Source: Solibacillus merdavium (lineage in GTDB: Bacteria; Bacillota; Bacilli; Bacillales_A; Planococcaceae). Taken from it: a stretch of DNA of 64,000 bases. Under the pieces are notes generated by a model, which worked only from the letters and a program-made list of their open reading frames with translations, was not told the origin of the DNA and did not search any database. The DNA is taken from assembly GCF_014836935.1 (NCBI RefSeq), contig NZ_JACSPW010000001.1:496001-560000 (forward strand), written 5' to 3'. Positions 60,229-64,000 of this stretch are shown here, in pieces (within the stretch, counting starts at the first letter, position 1; each line of letters opens with the position of its first letter). Position numbers and translations under genes: made by a program.

Positions 60229-61996
60229 AATAGCAACAAGTATTGTCGGGAAGCTATGGGTAACCATTTTGCTTCTCGTTTCATTTGTCCTGTTTATTTT
60301 CACGGTATTTATGCTGGAGTTTCTAGAAAGCTATCATAATGAACAATCTGAAATGTCTTTGAGACAAACTGCTGCAGCCATTGCTAGCATTGTTGATGAG
60401 GATGAATTGGATGATAAACAATTCGCAATCATTTCGGAGCTGTTAACAGAAACGACGAATGTCTTAATTGCGAAAAATCCAAATGAAGTGTTGTATTCAA
60501 TGCAAGAAGGATTGAATAAAGAGGAAATACAGAAAAATATTATTTCAAACGAAGAATTAAGGGAAGTTTATGCAACTAACGAGCCAATTGTCAAAGAGCT
60601 CCTTCTGCCTTCGAATATTGATGAAAATAAAAAAATGAAATATATCGTTCTTGGCTTTCCTTTAAAAAGTGAAGAAGAGTTACACGGGGCGGTATTTATT
60701 TATAAAAACCCGGACGCATTAAATCAGACAAGTAATGAAACAACGAAAATTGTTTTTTTGGCAGCGGCTATTGCATTCATATTAACAACTATTTTTGCGT
60801 TTTTCCTTTCCTCCAAAATTACGTTGCCATTACGTAACATGCGTGAGCACGCATTTGAATTGGCAAAGGGTCGATTTGATTCGAAAATTGAAATAAAGCA
60901 GAATGATGAAATTGGTCAGCTAGCAGTAGCCTTTAACCAAATGGGGCGCCAATTAAAGCACCATTTAGAAGTGATTAATCAAGAAAAAGAGCAATTATCC
61001 AGTATATTAACATCGATGACAGATTCTGTAATAACTTTTAATCGTGATAAAACAATTTTGGTCAGTAATCCTCCTGCAGAGCGCTTGCTTCAAAAATGGT
61101 TTATCGAAAAAGGCTTAAACAGTTCAAAGCCGATTCCTGAAGAGCTTTATCAAATGCTTGACCATGTCCTAAGTTTTGAAGATCAGCTTGACGAAGAGTT
61201 ACAGATGGGAAAATCTTATTATAGTATTACTATTAGCCCCCTCTATAGCGGAGATTCAATTCGTGGTGCAGTCGCTGTTATACGAGATAAAACAGAGGAG
61301 ACAAAGTTGGAAAAGCTGAAGTCGGACTTCATTGCCAATGTTTCGCATGAGTTGCGAACACCGATAGCGATGCTACAAGGTTATTCTGAAGCCATTATAG
61401 ATGGTGTTGTCACAACAGAAGAGGAACGCACTGATATGATTCGCATTATTTATGATGAGTCCCAACGGATGAGCCGACTCGTTACGGATTTACTGGATTT
61501 GGCACGAATGGAGTCAGGTCATATGAGTCTTTATAAAGATGATGTGCCATTAGTATCGGTAATTGAACGTATGACACATAAGTTTGATCAGACGGCAAAA
61601 GAAAACCATGTCCATCTTCTTTTTGAAACCGACTTTTCGGAAGATGCACTCATTCCGATTGATGAAGATCGCATTGAGCAAGTGTTAACGAATTTAATCG
61701 ATAATGCAATCCGCCATACGCCGGCTGAAGGCTCAGTTACAGTATCGATAACAAATGAGCAGAAATTTGCTAAGGTTCAAGTGAAGGACACTGGTCGAGG
61801 AATACACCAAGATGACTTACCTTATGTATTTGAACGCTTTTATAAAGCGGATAAAGCACGGACGCGTTCAAAAGGTGGAACAGGCTTAGGGTTAGCGATT
61901 ACAAAAAATATAGTAGAAGCGCATAACGGTACGATTTCTGTGGATAGTGTGGAACAGCAAGGAACAACCTTTACATTTTATTTACCATTAAATTAA
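60221..61996 (+). CDS. resE: Sensor histidine kinase ResE
   Basis: 591 residues. Two membrane helices (about 12-32 and 177-198) flank an outside sensor domain of about 140 residues; then HAMP (about 200-250), PAS (about 262-365, SMTDSVITFNRDK), HisKA with FIANVSHELRTPIAML (His about 376), and HATPase with LIDNAIRHTPAEG (N box), DTGRGIHQDDL and KGGTGLGLAITKN. Standard ResE layout. Confidence 0.93.
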   Translation: MIRIATSIVGKLWVTILLLVSFVLFIFTVFMLEFLESYHNEQSEMSLRQTAAAIASIVDEDELDDKQFAIISELLTETTNVLIAKNPNEVLYSMQEGLNKEEIQKNIISNEELREVYATNEPIVKELLLPSNIDENKKMKYIVLGFPLKSEEELHGAVFIYKNPDALNQTSNETTKIVFLAAAIAFILTTIFAFFLSSKITLPLRNMREHAFELAKGRFDSKIEIKQNDEIGQLAVAFNQMGRQLKHHLEVINQEKEQLSSILTSMTDSVITFNRDKTILVSNPPAERLLQKWFIEKGLNSSKPIPEELYQMLDHVLSFEDQLDEELQMGKSYYSITISPLYSGDSIRGAVAVIRDKTEETKLEKLKSDFIANVSHELRTPIAMLQGYSEAIIDGVVTTEEERTDMIRIIYDESQRMSRLVTDLLDLARMESGHMSLYKDDVPLVSVIERMTHKFDQTAKENHVHLLFETDFSEDALIPIDEDRIEQVLTNLIDNAIRHTPAEGSVTVSITNEQKFAKVQVKDTGRGIHQDDLPYVFERFYKADKARTRSKGGTGLGLAITKNIVEAHNGTISVDSVEQQGTTFTFYLPLN

Positions 61997-62088
61997 CAAA
62001 ATCGTAGTAGGAAAAGTTTATCATTTTGTTCTCAAAGTGGTAAACTTTTATTTTTAACAAGTTAATTCATAATTATATTCCATGGTAT

Positions 62089-62114
62089 TGTAACTTTTAC
62101 TGTTTGAAAACGAC
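62089..62114 (+). promoter_or_regulatory. Sigma-X-type autoregulatory promoter of sigX
   Basis: TGTAAC (62089-62094), 16-bp spacer, CGAC (62111-62114), matching the B. subtilis sigma-X promoter pattern TGTAAC-N16/17-CGAC, 27 bp before the sigX start. Confidence 0.8.
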
Positions 62115-62140
62115 AAATAATTAGAACGGAGGTGGGATGG

Positions 62141-62674
62141 GTGCAACAGTCCATTTTCCATCGATTATACGATATGTATCATCAGGATGTTTTTAATTTT
62201 CTTTTTTATTTAGTGAAAAACCGGACAGCGGCGGAGGATCTTTCTCATGAAGTGTACGTACGTGTACTGAAATCGTATGAACGTTTTGAAGGGAAAAGCT
62301 CTGAAAAAACGTGGCTTTTCTCAATTGCGAAAAATGTGGCAATTGATTATTTCAGAAAAAAACAGGTTCGGGATAAGCATGCATTTACCGCATTTGATTG
62401 GGAAACGGAGCAGCTTGTAAGCCCCGTACCTTCACCAGAACAGTCTATGGAATTAAACGATGAACTAAGTCGATTACTGCTTGCATTGGAACGATGCTCG
62501 GGGGATCAGAAAATGGTGATTATTATGCGCTATCTTCAGGAACTTACGATACAGGAAACGGCTGATATATTAGGATGGACCACAGGTAAGGTTAAAACGA
62601 CACAGCACCGGGCATTAAAAAATTTAAGACAGCTATTGGAAGCACAAGATGGAAAGGAGGCGAATTCATTATGA
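62141..62674 (+). CDS. sigX: ECF RNA polymerase sigma factor SigX
   Basis: 177 residues from GTG 62141, 6 nt after CGGAGGTG (an earlier in-frame GTG lies inside this site). Region 2: YHQDVFNFLFYLVKN and EDLSHEVYVRVLKSYERFEGKSSEKTWLFSIA (about 32-63); region 4: QELTIQETADILGWTTGKVKTTQHRALKNLR (about 133-163). The pattern and the place after resE match B. subtilis SigX, which controls surface-charge and cationic peptide resistance genes. Overlaps rsiX by 4 nt. Confidence 0.92.
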   Translation: MQQSIFHRLYDMYHQDVFNFLFYLVKNRTAAEDLSHEVYVRVLKSYERFEGKSSEKTWLFSIAKNVAIDYFRKKQVRDKHAFTAFDWETEQLVSPVPSPEQSMELNDELSRLLLALERCSGDQKMVIIMRYLQELTIQETADILGWTTGKVKTTQHRALKNLRQLLEAQDGKEANSL

Positions 62675-63882
62675 AAAAGGAGCGTTGGGATGAGGAAAAC
62701 CTGGAACAACTCCTAAAACAGGCCCCGAAAGTAACCGATCATCGAACAAAGGATGAAATATTCAATCGTTTAAAGGATGATGGAGCATTTAATGAACAGC
62801 CGCCTCAAATACAACAGCCTAATCAAAAAGGGATTCGCTGGGCACCGCTTCTAGTATCGATCGCATCCTTATTTATTATAGTTTTGATTGGTGCACAGTT
62901 TTTAGGGAATGATCAGTCCATCTCGATGGAACAGAATACATTTGATATGGCAACTACAGAATCGGAAGAAAGCGCCAAAATGAGTAGGACCGAGGATGTA
63001 AGTGACCCCTCGACAATTTCTAATTTTTCATTGGATGCACAAGCTGAACAGACATTAATTTATGAAAGCCAGCTTGAAGGAGTAACATTATTTAAAATTG
63101 GTCTTGCTGGTGATGATGCAGAAAGCGTTCCTGTCAGTATATTAATACCTAATGAAGTTGTGGTAGATAAGCTTGGGACCGATAACCCGACAACATTGGA
63201 GCTTTATAAAACTTTTAGTCCATTACTCGATGAACAAATGATGGGGTTTAATGAGTATCACCCGTTAAAAGGCGAATTGCGTGAAGAGGGAGATAGGCTT
63301 ATTCACACATTACCTGATGACCACGGATATGATACAAGTTCTGCTACACTATCTAATTATTTCGGCTCCCTTGTGGATACATTCGGAAATTCGTACGAAG
63401 AGGTACAAATTGAAGATGCAAAAGGGGAAGTCGTCTATTTTGATTATGTTGGCGAAACGGCACAGTCTTTTCAATTGAAAGGGGAGCAGACACAATACAA
63501 TTATTTTATGTATCAAATGAGGGATGGGGCAGTTTATTCAAGTCCTAATTTTCGTATGACCTTTCCTAACGTGACTGAGGCGATCGATAATATGACAACG
63601 GAAGCAAACGATATATATCGTACTGTCATTTTACCTGGAATTTCATTAAAAGTAGAGGATGAAGGGGATATCGTTACTGTAACATTCGAACAAGCACTTG
63701 ATTTGGAACAATATGATGCTGCCCAAGCAATGCGTATGATAGAAGGATTAATTTTAACGGCAGCAAGTTTTGATAAACAAATTAAATTTGAAAAAATTGT
63801 GCAAGAAAATTGGAGTGGTTTTGACTTCACGAAGCCTTTAGAGAAGCCAATCGCGGGGAACCTACTGTTCTATAACTTTTAA
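62671..63882 (+). CDS. rsiX: Anti-sigma-X factor RsiX
   Basis: 403 residues. A cytoplasmic N-terminal domain of about 53 residues (DEENLEQLLKQAPKVTDHRTKDEIFNRL) would bind SigX, a single helix (about 55-78) crosses the membrane, and a large outside domain of about 325 residues follows. AAAGGAGG precedes the ATG. Standard sigX-rsiX arrangement. Confidence 0.88.
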   Translation: MKKERWDEENLEQLLKQAPKVTDHRTKDEIFNRLKDDGAFNEQPPQIQQPNQKGIRWAPLLVSIASLFIIVLIGAQFLGNDQSISMEQNTFDMATTESEESAKMSRTEDVSDPSTISNFSLDAQAEQTLIYESQLEGVTLFKIGLAGDDAESVPVSILIPNEVVVDKLGTDNPTTLELYKTFSPLLDEQMMGFNEYHPLKGELREEGDRLIHTLPDDHGYDTSSATLSNYFGSLVDTFGNSYEEVQIEDAKGEVVYFDYVGETAQSFQLKGEQTQYNYFMYQMRDGAVYSSPNFRMTFPNVTEAIDNMTTEANDIYRTVILPGISLKVEDEGDIVTVTFEQALDLEQYDAAQAMRMIEGLILTAASFDKQIKFEKIVQENWSGFDFTKPLEKPIAGNLLFYNF

Positions 63883-63902
63883 ATAAAACAAATGAATTTA
63901 CT

Positions 63903-63942
63903 CGGAATTGTAAGCAATGGTCTTTACAATTCCGTTTTTATA
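63903..63942 (+). terminator. Terminator of sigX-rsiX
   Basis: CGGAATTGTAA (63903-63913) pairs with TTACAATTCCG (63924-63934), followed by T5. No further gene is seen to the window end. Confidence 0.88.
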
Positions 63943-64000
63943 TATATAATAGAAATTGTAACAAGAATTTTGTTGCACAATTTCATATTGATTCATCTTC

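Overview
The window is about 39% GC chromosomal DNA from an endospore-forming, low-GC Gram-positive bacterium. It carries spoIIAA-spoIIAB-sigF, spoVAF, fur/zur, flotillin, lia-type and res-type genes, and its gene order follows two stretches of the Bacillus subtilis chromosome. The mixture of Bacillus-like order with several gaps, the AT-rich codons and the frequent TTG/GTG starts suggest a member of the Planococcaceae (Lysinibacillus/Solibacillus group). That placement is inference; no rRNA or other marker is present.

Region 1 (1-14.5 kb) follows the B. subtilis yqfN-yqfV block: trmK (5' end missing), a Nif3-family gene, ispH, yqfQ, cshB, nfo, a yqfT-like gene and znuC-znuB-zur. Inserted into it are a dihydroorotate-dehydrogenase-like/membrane fusion gene, a DUF1450 gene, a general-stress SDR with an early stop codon, an S13 D,D-carboxypeptidase and pcp. 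Region 2 (14.5-20 kb) is a B12-riboswitch-led locus for corrinoid capture and nucleotide-loop assembly: a divergent adenosyltransferase-like protein, an orphan BtuF-like lipoprotein, cobU, cobS, a cobC-type phosphatase, a CobU paralogue with an altered P-loop, and cblT-cblS for alpha-ribazole salvage. Region 3 (20-37 kb) is more accessory: ilvE, a sigma-W-type floT/yuaF operon, an ECF sigma remnant next to an unknown membrane protein, a cytoplasmic 5'-nucleotidase-like protein, an IsdG-like heme monooxygenase, a TPR protein, a lia-type envelope-stress operon, yneF, luxS, an alpha/beta hydrolase, a thiolase, yqkE, vanZ and an aldo/keto reductase.

Region 4 (37-64 kb) follows the second B. subtilis block: nudF, a SpoIIM-like gene, fur, (yflT, a CNNM/CBS protein and a MerR gene inserted), xerD, deoB, pdp, (sulP inserted), spoIIAA-spoIIAB-sigF, spoVAF, lysA, ribT, ypuF, scpA-scpB, a D,D-carboxypeptidase in the dacB position, rluB, resABC, resDE, and sigX-rsiX. 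Compared with B. subtilis, spoVAA-AE, spmAB, ribDEAH, dacF and pupG are absent from their usual places. Readable promoters for alternative sigma factors tie genes to regulons: sigma-B before the SDR and yflT, sigma-W before yuaF-floT, sigma-H before spoIIA, sigma-X before sigX itself.

The best leads are mainly non-standard DNA or translation features. They are: (i) a nine-unit TTCTAATA array with a period of 19-21 bp, about two helical turns; (ii) a MerR gene whose only well-placed start is ATC; (iii) immediately downstream, a TTG-start gene whose Shine-Dalgarno sequence is about 30 nt away but would be brought to 7 nt by a perfect 9-bp hairpin; (iv) a membrane domain with an internally duplicated AHDR motif fused to a DHODH-like barrel; (v) two copies of a GC-rich composite repeat, one containing a perfect 40-bp palindrome; and (vi) an ECF sigma factor reduced to its region-4 tail.
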